From positions 1 to 26,784 of the forward strand of contig UQAW01000057.1 in assembly GCA_900539175.1 (NCBI GenBank): a stretch of DNA of 26,784 bases. Direction: 5' to 3'. Source of the stretch: an uncultured Lachnospiraceae bacterium (GTDB lineage Bacteria > Bacillota > Clostridia > Lachnospirales > Lachnospiraceae). Positions within the stretch are counted from its first letter, which is position 1. Every line of letters begins with the position of its first letter. Shown here piece after piece: positions 1-7,804 of this stretch. The notes under the pieces are model-generated. The model was not told the origin of the DNA and made no database searches. It saw only the letters and a program-made list of their open reading frames with translations. A program made the translations under genes and the position numbers.

Positions 1-2
1 GG

Positions 3-70
3 TCCCAAAGTCATGCTTTTTCATGCAAGCATGAAACGCATAACCTTTTGACCCTGGTATCATCATATAA
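3..70 (-). repeat. Palindromic repeat, copy A
   Basis: Read on the minus strand this stretch matches 19837-19903 over about 68 bases. Both copies begin TATGATGATAC, then have GTCAAAAGG, a long GCATGA-type hairpin and CTTTGGGAC. Here the hairpin (10-26 with 29-44) is imperfect. No T-run follows it, so it is not a simple terminator. Transcription from the shared TATGAT would leave the window to the left. The family and function are unknown to me. Confidence 0.8.
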
Positions 71-116
71 TTCCCTTATAGAAGCACCACTGCAAATAAA
101 ATTAAGCCAACGAGCA

Positions 117-377
117 GCAGGAAGGAACGGGGGTTTAACGCTCTGGGTTTTGCGAGTCTGCAGACCTGTTACAAATTCTTGCCGAAAGAGAGCCTGGCTT
201 TTACAGACAAAAACTGGTTCTCAAGACCAGTTTTTGAAGGACACTGAGCCGAAAAAACATCAGTTTTTTCAGCGAATTGTCCTGATTCTGTAAAAGCCAG
301 GCTCTCTTTCGGCATAGAATTTGTTCAGGTCGAAGCCTGCGCGAAACCCAGAGCGTTAAACCCCCGTTCCTTCCTGC
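117..377. repeat. 261-nt long inverted repeat with branched tip
   Basis: Bases 117-150 pair perfectly with 344-377 (34 bp), and 180-207 pair perfectly with 287-314 (28 bp). The part between them is partly paired. The apex holds two further hairpins: 208-218 with 226-236 (loop 219-225) and 251-258 with 263-270 (loop ATCA). The element starts 18 nt beyond the stop codon of the ABC transporter ATPase, so it would form the 3' end of that transcript. No protein is credible inside it. It could be a non-autonomous mobile element, a structured RNA or a transcript-end stabiliser. Confidence 0.85.
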
Positions 378-395
378 GTCCGTACCGCCACCCTT

Positions 396-1139
396 TTATA
401 ACACCTTCGACAAAAACTCCTTCAAACGTGGATTCTTCGGATTCCCAAAGAATTCTTCCGGATTGTTCTCTTCCTGAATTCTGCCCTGATCGATAAACAG
501 AATACGGCTTCCCACTTCTCTGGCAAATCCCATCTCATGGGTAACCACAACCATCGTCATACCTGATTTTGCCAGTTCCTGCATGATTGTCAGAACTTCG
601 CCAACCATCTCCGGATCCAGTGCCGAGGTTGGCTCATCAAAAAGCATAACATCGGGCTCCATCGCCATCGCTCTGGCTATGGCAATCCGCTGTTTCTGTC
701 CGCCGGACAACATATCCGGATAAGAATTCGCTTTGTCAGGAAGCCCCACTCTTTTAAGCAGCTCCAATGCCTTCTTGTCAGCCTCCGCCGGACTTAGTTT
801 TCCTGTCTTTACCGGTGCCAGTGTGATATTTTTCAGTACTGTCATATGAGGAAAAAGATTAAACTGCTGGAACACCATTCCCATCTTTTGCCGATGAAGG
901 TTCATATCACATTTCGGATCTGTGATATCCGCTCCCTCAAACAAAATCTGACCACTGGTAGGTTTCTCCAGAAGGTTCAAAGAACGCAGAAATGTGGATT
1001 TTCCGGAACCGGAGGGACCGATCACAACTACCACTTCCCCACTTCGAATATCTGTACTGATTCCATCTAAAACCAGATGATTTCCAAATTGTTTTTTCAG
1101 ATTTTTAACTTCAATTAATACTTTTCCATCAACGCTCAC
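396..1139 (-). CDS. Polar amino-acid ABC transporter, ATP-binding subunit
   Basis: This 247-residue cytoplasmic ATPase powers uptake of a polar amino acid (GlnQ/HisP family). It has Walker A (GPSGSGKST, about residues 42-50), the Q-loop region (FQQFNLFPHMT), the ABC signature LSGGQKQR, Walker B (VMLFDEPTSALD) and the switch histidine in VVTHEMGFA. Its length is normal for the family. Its start overlaps the end of the permease gene by 11 nt, which indicates translational coupling. It is the last gene of the three-gene operon, and the long inverted repeat at 117-377 follows it. The sequence does not give the substrate; cystine, glutamine, histidine and arginine systems all look similar. Confidence 0.95.
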   Translation of the reverse strand: MSVDGKVLIEVKNLKKQFGNHLVLDGISTDIRSGEVVVVIGPSGSGKSTFLRSLNLLEKPTSGQILFEGADITDPKCDMNLHRQKMGMVFQQFNLFPHMTVLKNITLAPVKTGKLSPAEADKKALELLKRVGLPDKANSYPDMLSGGQKQRIAIARAMAMEPDVMLFDEPTSALDPEMVGEVLTIMQELAKSGMTMVVVTHEMGFAREVGSRILFIDQGRIQEENNPEEFFGNPKNPRLKEFLSKVL

Positions 1140-1830
1140 TTGTACGCAGCCTCCTCTCCAGTTTCTTTACAAGGGCACTTAAGCCACATACCAGAATCAG
1201 ATAAATCACTGCCACAGTCAGCAGCGGCAAATACGGATCATATGTAATACTCCTGATAATATCTCCGCCCTTCGTCAGATCTTCCATTCCGATATAACCG
1301 CAAATAGAAGTTTCTTTCAGCAATACGATAAATTCATTCGCCAAAGCCGGAAGTACATTCTTAAACGCCTGAGGCATAATGATAAACCGCATCGTCTGCA
1401 CAGCATTCAGCCCAAGGGAACGCCCGGCTTCCGTCTGCCCCTGATTGATGGACATAATTCCCGAGCGAACAATCTCTGCGACATAAGCACCGGAATTGAT
1501 ACCAAATGTAAGCACAGCCACCAGCAATTTGGGAATGCCGGCTGAACTGAATACAATAAAATACATAATCAAAATCTGAACCATGGTGGGTGTTCCGCGG
1601 ATAATCGTCAGATATACATTACAGATAAAATTCAGTATTTTCATGACAATTCCCGGCCGGTCCATTCTGTCATGGGAAGAGCGGATAATTGCCACCAGAA
1701 ATCCCAACAGGATACCAAGCAGCACCGCAAATAAGGTAATCAGCAATGTATTGCCAAAACCTTTCACCAGATACATATATCTGTCATCCACAATAAAATC
1801 ATTATAAATCTTTTCTGCAAAAGATTTCAT
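1129..1830 (-). CDS. Polar amino-acid ABC transporter, permease
   Basis: This 233-residue integral membrane subunit belongs to the HisM/GlnP family. It has hydrophobic segments near residues 25-48, 75-115 and 200-222. The cytoplasmic EAA loop (EAGRSLGLNAVQTMRFIIMP, about residues 134-153) docks onto the ATPase. Family members usually work as homodimers or with a second permease, and none is present here, so a homodimer is likely. A 135-nt gap with a strong hairpin (1877-1925) separates it from the upstream binding-protein gene. That arrangement usually lowers permease output relative to the binding protein. The permease sequence is not permuted, unlike its partner. Confidence 0.95.
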   Translation of the reverse strand: MKSFAEKIYNDFIVDDRYMYLVKGFGNTLLITLFAVLLGILLGFLVAIIRSSHDRMDRPGIVMKILNFICNVYLTIIRGTPTMVQILIMYFIVFSSAGIPKLLVAVLTFGINSGAYVAEIVRSGIMSINQGQTEAGRSLGLNAVQTMRFIIMPQAFKNVLPALANEFIVLLKETSICGYIGMEDLTKGGDIIRSITYDPYLPLLTVAVIYLILVCGLSALVKKLERRLRTSER

Positions 1831-1876
1831 TTCTTCTACTCCTATCTTTTGTCTCGATTTTTACAAGGCTGTTGCA

Positions 1877-1925
1877 ACAGAGCGTGTCTGAAAATTTATT
1901 TCCGCAATTTTCAAACACGCTCTGT
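1877..1925 (-). other. Intercistronic hairpin between binding-protein and permease genes
   Basis: Bases 1877-1887 pair with 1915-1925 (11 bp) and 1890-1896 pair with 1906-1912. On the minus strand no T-run follows, so this looks like a stabiliser or partial stop at the 3' end of the binding-protein message. It is not a full terminator. Confidence 0.7.
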
Positions 1926-1965
1926 CTTTCCTTTATCGTCCTGTCTGTTATTCCTGCATCCGCCG

Positions 1966-2778
1966 TTACTTTGCTCTTACAATGATTACCTGTGTAGCTT
2001 CCGCATAGGTATCAGAAAAATCCACGTTTTTCAGACGGTCTTCATTTACTGTAAGACCGGCAACGCCGATATCTGCCTTGCCGGAAGTAACTGCCGGAAT
2101 AATGGAATCAAATGCCATATCATCAATCTTAAGTTCCATACCCAGCTTATCTGCAATCGCCTGTGCGATGTCCGCATCAATGCCGACAACCTTGTCTCCC
2201 TCACGGGATTCATATGGCGGGAATTCAGCGTTTGTAGCCATCGTAAGTGTTCCTGCAGAGGTATCCACATCAGCCGGTGACTCATATGGTGTTTTGCCCA
2301 GTTCCTCATCGCTTCCTGTCCAGTTCTTCTTGATAGCATCAAGAGTCCCCTCCTCTTTCAGTTCCATAAGAGCCGCATTGATCTTTTCCTTCAGATCTGT
2401 ATTGGCTTTGTCAAGTGCAATCGCATACTCTTCTTTCTCGAACTCGTCATCCAGAATCTTCAGATCGTCATTCTTGGAAACAAATACCTTTGCCGGCTGG
2501 GAATCAATAATGACGCAATCAACCTTTCCCTGCTTTAATGCCTGAACGGCATCCGCACCTTTATTGAAACGTTCCACGGTGCATCCCATATCTTCATAAT
2601 CTGCAGCGTTTACTACATCACCTGTCGTACCAAGCTGTACACCAATTTTTTTGCCGCCCGCTTCCAGATCCGCCTGATTGTGGACCGTATTTGCCGGAAC
2701 ACTGCCGCCGCAGGCGGACATTGACAGCATACAGGCTGCTGCAAGAGCCAATGCTGTAAATTTTCTCATCTTTTTCAT
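1966..2778 (-). CDS. Amino-acid ABC transporter substrate-binding lipoprotein, circularly permuted
   Basis: This 270-residue extracellular lipoprotein is a type II periplasmic-binding-protein fold (SBP family 3). The start at 2778 is chosen because GGAGG lies 8 nt upstream. A lipoprotein signal ends in LSMSAC with C23 as the lipidated residue. The domain order is reversed. Residues about 33-155 (KKIGVQLGTTGD through RFNKGADAVQALKQGKVDCV to AIKKNW) match what is normally the C-terminal half. A linker at 156-176 follows, and residues 177-270 (TLTMATNAEFPPYE, VGIDADIAQAIADKLG, DFSDTY, QVIIVRAK) match the normal N-terminal half. Both halves look complete and well conserved, so the protein is probably functional. 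It heads the operon and lies behind a good promoter. Confidence 0.93.
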   Translation of the reverse strand: MKKMRKFTALALAAACMLSMSACGGSVPANTVHNQADLEAGGKKIGVQLGTTGDVVNAADYEDMGCTVERFNKGADAVQALKQGKVDCVIIDSQPAKVFVSKNDDLKILDDEFEKEEYAIALDKANTDLKEKINAALMELKEEGTLDAIKKNWTGSDEELGKTPYESPADVDTSAGTLTMATNAEFPPYESREGDKVVGIDADIAQAIADKLGMELKIDDMAFDSIIPAVTSGKADIGVAGLTVNEDRLKNVDFSDTYAEATQVIIVRAK

Positions 2779-2918
2779 CTTCTCATCCTCCATCCTCTTC
2801 ATCCCGGCCAACGGATTTTTACTCCCCCTTCTTAAACGGACATATCTGCTGACGCAGACAGCGCCATATATGAAAGTCAGATGCTCCGTGCTGCAGATGA
2901 ATAATTATACATGAAATT

Positions 2919-2946
2919 ATTATAACAGTATTTCCTTGAAAAACAA
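2919..2946 (-). promoter_or_regulatory. Promoter for the ABC transporter operon
   Basis: On the minus strand TTGTTT (2946-2941) is followed after 16 nt by TATAAT (2924-2919), with an extended TG one base upstream of the -10. Predicted transcription starts near 2912, leaving an untranslated leader of about 130 nt before the binding-protein start. I saw no riboswitch or T-box in that leader. Confidence 0.65.
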
Positions 2947-2959
2947 GTGGTAAAATCAC

Positions 2960-4249
2960 CTAATATACCCGAATAAGCGACGAAATTTCCCGGATCACAG
3001 ACATTCCCTCAAAAACTTTGACTGCATCCTGCAGATGGCGTTCTTCCACCGAATCTGTAATCAACACAATCTCGGCAGTTTCACCCTGCTTTTTCTTCTG
3101 AATCACCTGGGCAATTGACACCCCATTATTTCCGAACACGCTGGCAACCGAAGCCAGTACGCCAAAACGGTTCTCCACCTGCATACGGATAAAATACTTG
3201 CTGGCAATCTGGTCGATCTTTTTGACCGGAATTTGTTTATAACAAGTGCAGCCGATCCGTCCGCAACAATCCGTCAGTATATTCCGGACGATATCAAAAA
3301 GATCTCCGACAACAGCACTGGCAGTCGGCAGTTCACCGGCTCCGCGTCCATAGAACATGGTATCCTGCACCGCATCACCAACTACAAAAACCGCATTATA
3401 CGAATCATTTACAGAAGCCAGAGGGTGATTACTGTCAATCAGCATCGGATGAACACGGGCCTCAATTCCATCCTCCGTATTTCTGGCAACGCCAAGCAGC
3501 TTGATCGCCCATCCCATCTCTTTCGCATAACGGATATCTGTCGCTGTGATCTTTGTAATTCCTTCTGTATAGACATCATCAAATACAACTCTGGAATTGA
3601 ATGCAGCAGATGCCAGAATCGCCACCTTTCTTCCTGCATCCAAACCTTCAATATCCGCCGTTGGGTCTGCCTCCGCATATCCCAGATCCGTAGCCAGCTG
3701 CAAAGCCTCCTCAAACTCCATCCCGTCCTGTGTCATCTTTGTCAAAATGAAATTCGTGGTTCCATTGACGATTCCCATCACTTCCATGATATGATTTCCC
3801 GCCAGACACTGCTTCAGCGGACGGATAATCGGAATTCCCCCCGCCACTGCTGCTTCATACAGGAAATCACACCGATGAAGGCGTGCCGTCTCCAGAAGAT
3901 CCTGCCCCTCCGCCGCAACCAGATCCTTGTTGGCTGTCACAACATGTTTCCCTGCTTCAAGCGCCTGAAGGATATAGGTCTTAGCCGGTTCCATCCCGCC
4001 CATTAATTCAATCACCACAGAAACTTCCGGATCATTTACAATCTTGTTCCAGTCATTGGTCAGCAGACCGGGATTTTCTACCTTTGCTTTGGCGCGTTCA
4101 AGATTCCGTACAAGTATATATTTTAATTCCACATAAGCTCCAAGCTTCGCCGCCATCTCTTCTTTCTGTGCATGCAAGACTTTGTATACCCCTGTTCCTA
4201 CAGTACCCAATCCAAGTAATGCCGCTTTTATAACCCGATTTTCTCCCAT
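2960..4249 (-). CDS. hom: Homoserine dehydrogenase
   Basis: This 429-residue cytoplasmic enzyme reduces aspartate semialdehyde to homoserine with NAD(P)H, the branch point to threonine and methionine. The nucleotide-binding loop GLGTVGTG is at residues 13-20. The catalytic domain includes AVAGGIPIIRPLKQ, VNGTTNFILTKM and ATDLGYAEADPTADIEGLDAGRK (split here only in description). A C-terminal ACT domain starts near residue 350 (VENRFGVLASVASVFGNNGV), the usual site of amino-acid feedback. The length is typical. AGGAG lies about 10 nt before the start. It stands alone between LysR and the ABC operon; no thrB or thrC is adjacent. No clear promoter was seen in the 182-nt gap upstream, so it may be read from the lysR promoter. 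Confidence 0.96.
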   Translation of the reverse strand: MGENRVIKAALLGLGTVGTGVYKVLHAQKEEMAAKLGAYVELKYILVRNLERAKAKVENPGLLTNDWNKIVNDPEVSVVIELMGGMEPAKTYILQALEAGKHVVTANKDLVAAEGQDLLETARLHRCDFLYEAAVAGGIPIIRPLKQCLAGNHIMEVMGIVNGTTNFILTKMTQDGMEFEEALQLATDLGYAEADPTADIEGLDAGRKVAILASAAFNSRVVFDDVYTEGITKITATDIRYAKEMGWAIKLLGVARNTEDGIEARVHPMLIDSNHPLASVNDSYNAVFVVGDAVQDTMFYGRGAGELPTASAVVGDLFDIVRNILTDCCGRIGCTCYKQIPVKKIDQIASKYFIRMQVENRFGVLASVASVFGNNGVSIAQVIQKKKQGETAEIVLITDSVEERHLQDAVKVFEGMSVIREISSLIRVY

Positions 4250-4431
4250 TTTTCATCCGCTCCTTTTTATCTCTCAACCATATCTCTACTACACGGATTG
4301 TTCCGCATTTCATGCTTATGCAATCCCAAAAACATTCGAAATCCCCCCTGTTTGGGCTGCTTTCTCATATATATTATTTTATCACGGATCCGCTTCTGCG
4401 TCACGAAAATACGGACAATTGCATGCAGGGC

Positions 4432-5313
4432 TCATGATTCTCTGCTTTTTTGCCTCCGCTCTTCAAAAAAGTCTTTAAGAAATTCAAAAAATTCCACTAC
4501 ATTTCCGCTGTCAACCTTATTTTGATTGTAAGAAATAATAATATCTCTCTGGCAGACCGGTTCCACAATTTCCAACAGTTTCACCTGTTCCCCTTCGATC
4601 CTTCCCCAAGTAAATTCCGGCCAGAAGCCGATTCCCATGTTCGCAGCAATCATATTTTTTACAGCAGTCTGATTATCGCTTTCGAAGATAATCTGTGGTT
4701 CAAACCCCGCATGCTGGCAGAATTTGTCACAGATATATCGAAATTCCTTCGAGCCAAGCAGGCTGACAAAGCCTTCATTTGCCACATCTGCAAGACGAAT
4801 GGATGTCATATTCCGGTATTTTTCGTTATTTGGAACCGCCAGATATATTTTCTCCGCACATGAAAAGCTATTACTATGCTTTGTATCCTGATAAAATAAC
4901 TTTGTTGTCACAGCGATATCATACAATTCCCCCTGCAGATTCTGCATCAACTGAAAATTCATATTTTTCTGATTATGCTTATATTCAATAATCGCTTCCA
5001 AAACCAGTGAAGACGCCGCCAGTACATTCATATGAATTGTCTCGCTTTCCAATTTTACGATCATCTCCATCTGCTTCGGAATATCCTCCAGTTCCTCCAG
5101 AATCGGCAATAACTTTTTCTGCAGATACTTTCCATATTCCGTCAAAATAATGTTTCTCCCCTTCGAGGTGAAAAGTGGAACCCCAAGGCTGCTTTCCAGG
5201 CGATGAATCGCCTGTGTCAAAGCCGGCTGAGAAATATGTAAATTCTGGGCACTTCTGGTCATATGCTTTGTTTCAGCCACTTCCAAAAAATATTTCATCT
5301 GTGTGATTTCCAT
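4432..5313 (-). CDS. LysR-family transcriptional regulator
   Basis: This is a 293-residue DNA-binding regulator. The N-terminal winged helix-turn-helix (residues about 1-60) has the family pattern MKYFLEVAETKHMTRSAQ followed by LHISQPALTQAIHRLE. The C-terminal half is the ligand-binding domain (two lobes, from about residue 90). It is divergent from the PQ-loop/SGNH gene and the two promoters interleave, so that gene is the most likely target. It also lies near the 3' end of the fumarate operon, but the terminator at 6451-6495 and the opposite-strand gene separate them. The ligand cannot be named from sequence. Confidence 0.93.
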   Translation of the reverse strand: MEITQMKYFLEVAETKHMTRSAQNLHISQPALTQAIHRLESSLGVPLFTSKGRNIILTEYGKYLQKKLLPILEELEDIPKQMEMIVKLESETIHMNVLAASSLVLEAIIEYKHNQKNMNFQLMQNLQGELYDIAVTTKLFYQDTKHSNSFSCAEKIYLAVPNNEKYRNMTSIRLADVANEGFVSLLGSKEFRYICDKFCQHAGFEPQIIFESDNQTAVKNMIAANMGIGFWPEFTWGRIEGEQVKLLEIVEPVCQRDIIISYNQNKVDSGNVVEFFEFLKDFFEERRQKSRES

Positions 5314-5357
5314 AGTTTTTCCCCATTCATAATTTAAATGTTATCGTTTTCATAAAT

Positions 5358-5386
5358 ATTATATATTAGACGTGATGAAATATCAA
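5358..5386 (-). promoter_or_regulatory. Promoter of the LysR gene
   Basis: On the minus strand TTGATA (5386-5381) and TATAAT (5363-5358) are separated by exactly 17 nt, close to the sigma-A ideal. Predicted transcription starts near 5351, about 38 nt before the lysR start codon. It overlaps the divergent plus-strand promoter. Confidence 0.75.
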
Positions 5387-5395
5387 TGTTATACT
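5366..5395 (+). promoter_or_regulatory. Promoter of the PQ-loop/SGNH gene
   Basis: TTAGAC (5366-5371) and TATACT (5390-5395) are 18 nt apart, and the -10 carries an extended TG. The predicted start near 5402 lies about 40 nt before the ATG at 5441. The region between the two start codons is a good place for LysR binding. ATAATTTAAATGTTAT at 5330-5345 is a partial T-N11-A type dyad. Confidence 0.6.
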
Positions 5396-5440
5396 GAGTC
5401 CAACAAAAAGAACACGCAAATGCGAAAGGAGCCTGCTATT

Positions 5441-6442
5441 ATGGCAAATTTATTGGAATCTATCATGTTGCTTTGCTTCGGACTTTCCTGGCCAATTTCT
5501 GTAGTGAAAAATCTGAAAGCAAAAACGGCAAAATCTACAAGTCTATCTTTTATCCTGCTGATTATCTTCGGATATATCGCCGGGATTACGGCAAAATTCT
5601 ACTCTCACAACATTAATTATGTTTTGGCTGTATATATCTTTAACATTGTTATGGTATCTGCAAACCTGATTGTCTACTTCATTAACAAAAGATATGACCG
5701 GCAGGCCGAGACAGCCGCTGAGACAACGGTTGAGCCAGAAAAGAATACCGGGGATTTAAGAGCAGAAGTACTCTTAGAATCTGAAACAGAAAGTTCTATG
5801 CAATCGTCAGGGGGAAGTATCATGGAAAAGTACAAAGAACTCAACAGTGTCACAGAAACCGGTGGCATCCTTCTTTTTGGATCTGATTATTTTTCTTCCA
5901 TGCCCCTTGGAGAATTGGCACACTCTTTCCATCTTGATATGCCGATCTACAACCGAAGCATAAAAAACATCAGTATTGATAATATTCAGACTTATATGGA
6001 TGTATGTATGTTTGACCTTCATCCGCAGAAAATTTTCATAAATATCGGGGAATCCGATATAAAAAATCCGGATCTGGATATTGACAGTTTTATTTCCAAA
6101 TATGAATGGATGCTTTATACAATACACACAAAAGTAAACGCTGAAATTTATATTGTTTCTGTTATCTCCAGAAACGCTTTGGCATCCCGGATAAATGCCC
6201 GTCTGAAAACACTGGCTGATCAGAGCGGATGTCAATATATTGATGCTGTTTCTGCTCTTTCCTCCGAACGACCGATGCTTCGTGTTTTTGAGCTGCTGAA
6301 ATTCTATTTCAGAAATCGTTCTATTTCCTTTGCTGACGCTATGAATCTTGTTTCCATCGGAAAGGAAGCACCTGAGGATACCGCATCATCCAAGACAACC
6401 CAAAGAGGTATCTCCCATCACCATCACCCCTCTTACAGCTAA
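5441..6442 (+). CDS. PQ-loop membrane protein fused to a degenerate SGNH-hydrolase-like domain
   Basis: The product has 333 residues. I chose ATG 5441 because AAGGAG lies 10 nt upstream. Residues 5-82 form three hydrophobic helices with a PQ-loop/SemiSWEET-like repeat (FGLSWPISVVKNLKAKTAK). A charged, low-complexity linker (85-127) follows, then a soluble domain (about 140-290) resembling the SGNH fold. The usual GDS block is GSD (147-149), the GxND block reads GESD (203-206) and no DxxH triad end is visible, so catalysis is doubtful. A second start with AGGGGGA six nt upstream sits at 5822 (residue 128). That suggests the soluble domain may also be made alone. The C-terminus carries a natural HHHH run. 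The substrate is unknown. Confidence 0.8.
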   Translation: MANLLESIMLLCFGLSWPISVVKNLKAKTAKSTSLSFILLIIFGYIAGITAKFYSHNINYVLAVYIFNIVMVSANLIVYFINKRYDRQAETAAETTVEPEKNTGDLRAEVLLESETESSMQSSGGSIMEKYKELNSVTETGGILLFGSDYFSSMPLGELAHSFHLDMPIYNRSIKNISIDNIQTYMDVCMFDLHPQKIFINIGESDIKNPDLDIDSFISKYEWMLYTIHTKVNAEIYIVSVISRNALASRINARLKTLADQSGCQYIDAVSALSSERPMLRVFELLKFYFRNRSISFADAMNLVSIGKEAPEDTASSKTTQRGISHHHHPSYS

Positions 6443-6450
6443 ACAGGCAT

Positions 6451-6495
6451 AGAAAAAAATGAGAAGGATGCAGAAACATCCTTCTCATTTTTTCT
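6451..6495. terminator. Bidirectional terminator
   Basis: An almost perfect 19-bp stem (6451-6470 with 6477-6495, six-base loop) carries an A-run on one side and a T-run on the other. It works in either direction. It ends the plus-strand PQ-loop gene and the long minus-strand fumarate operon, whose last gene stops at 6523. Confidence 0.92.
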
Positions 6496-6522
6496 ATAGA
6501 TTCAAAATTTGTACAATCTCTG

Positions 6523-7734
6523 TCAGCAGAACAAAATAATCAGCTGCGAAGCCAATACAACTGCAATCAGAGCAATCGGATAAGTAGCCGCATAAGCAGT
6601 TGCGATCTCTTCTGTTCCCGCCATATTGATCAGAGTTCCAAGAGCAGGGGTACTGGTCATACCACCCGTAATGGAACCAAGATTGTTAAGCAACGGCAGT
6701 TTCAGAACATATTTTGCCACCAGGAAGCCAATAATCATCGGCAGAATTGTCATAATTACTCCGTAGAGGAAGTAAACCGGTTCGAAATACTGAACGAATT
6801 TCGCGCCTCCGGATACTCCTGCTCCAATCAGGAACAACATCAAACCAAGCTCACGGAGCATCTTCAGTGTGGAATTTTTAGGAACAATGCTGATTTTTCC
6901 GATTTTACCAAAATGACCGAAAACAAGAGCAGTCAAAAGACAACCGCCGGTTGTCGTCAGAGAAAAGTTATGATAGCTGATGCTTCCTATCAGAATACCC
7001 ACAATTGCTGCCAGCGAAAATGCCATAAAACCGAATTCATCTATTTCGATCAGACCAAACAAATTTTTCTTCTTGCCTGAATCTTCTTTCGCTGTGATTT
7101 TTGCAACTTCCTCAGTCATATTTGCTTTCAGGACTTTAGGAATAATCTGCACAAACAATACAACACCAATTACACCAAATAAGTAGGCAATTCCATATCC
7201 AACAGATACCAAAGCTTCCAAATCAGCTCCGACGGCTGCTTTCGAAGCGGAAAATGCCGGAGTGCTGGTTAACGCTCCTGCCAGAATACCAACCAGAATG
7301 GATTTGAACTCCTCATGTGTCAATCCTGTAAATCTGCTGCCGATTACTACGCAAATTACACAGGTAACCGCCGCAGCACAGATAATTACCAGACCCAAAA
7401 ACACGTAAGATTTGAAATTCTTTTTCAGATTGCCGAAAAAATTCGGACCTGCAATGAATCCCACCGATGTGACAAAGAAAATAAGACCCATATTTTCTAC
7501 AATTTTCAAAGCATCCACAACAAACGTAGTCTCACCCGCCTGTAACTGAGAAGAGAGTCTTCCGTATAACAGACATCCATATAAGAGTGCAACAATAAAT
7601 ACGCCGGCTGTTCCCAGGTTAATTCCTTTCACGGTCACTCTTCCCAGCGCATATCCAAGTGCTGCAATAGCAAATACAGAAAAGGTCAAAAATACTACCG
7701 ATTTTATCGACAGTATTCCTCCAAATAGTACCAT
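6523..7734 (-). CDS. AspT/YidE-family transporter, probable C4-dicarboxylate (succinate) exporter
   Basis: This 403-residue membrane protein has about ten hydrophobic segments in two halves. Each half carries the family signature: GALTSTPAFSAS (about residues 155-166) and GGMTSTPALGTL (about 355-366). The family (AAE, aspartate:alanine exchangers) includes the succinate exporter SucE of Corynebacterium. Typical members are about 540-560 residues, with regulatory RCK_C/TrkA-C domains between the halves. Here only a short charged linker is present (about residues 205-225), so this is a minimal form. It is the last gene of the operon, 70 nt after fumarate reductase. I infer succinate export or a fumarate/aspartate:succinate exchange; substrate and direction are not shown by the sequence. 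Confidence 0.85.
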   Translation of the reverse strand: MVLFGGILSIKSVVFLTFSVFAIAALGYALGRVTVKGINLGTAGVFIVALLYGCLLYGRLSSQLQAGETTFVVDALKIVENMGLIFFVTSVGFIAGPNFFGNLKKNFKSYVFLGLVIICAAAVTCVICVVIGSRFTGLTHEEFKSILVGILAGALTSTPAFSASKAAVGADLEALVSVGYGIAYLFGVIGVVLFVQIIPKVLKANMTEEVAKITAKEDSGKKKNLFGLIEIDEFGFMAFSLAAIVGILIGSISYHNFSLTTTGGCLLTALVFGHFGKIGKISIVPKNSTLKMLRELGLMLFLIGAGVSGGAKFVQYFEPVYFLYGVIMTILPMIIGFLVAKYVLKLPLLNNLGSITGGMTSTPALGTLINMAGTEEIATAYAATYPIALIAVVLASQLIILFC

Positions 7735-7761
7735 AATAATTTACTCCTCCGTTTATCCGTA

Positions 7762-7795
7762 TGACAGGACGGGATTTTCCGATCCCGCCCTGTCA
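7762..7795 (-). other. Intercistronic hairpin, frdA to transporter
   Basis: Bases 7762-7775 pair with 7782-7795 with one mismatch and a six-base loop. No T-run follows on the minus strand, and the transporter ribosome binding site (GGAGGA) lies just beyond it. It is probably an mRNA processing or stability element that separates enzyme from exporter expression. Confidence 0.7.
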
Positions 7796-7804
7796 TAGAT
7801 GTTC

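Noticed and set aside
48..293. Open frame of 81 codons in the left-end repeat
   Set aside because: It lies across one arm and the apex of the long inverted repeat, lacks a ribosome binding site and resembles no protein.
1966..2778. Binding protein as a truncated or frameshifted pseudogene
   Set aside because: Both halves are full length in one frame with a signal peptide and lipobox; only their order is changed.
2779..2912. Riboswitch or T-box leader for the ABC operon
   Set aside because: The leader is only about 130 nt and shows no specifier/antiterminator pattern or terminator that I can recognise.
7762..7795. Transcription terminator between frdA and the transporter
   Set aside because: There is no T-run on the minus strand after the stem, and the transporter ribosome binding site follows at once.
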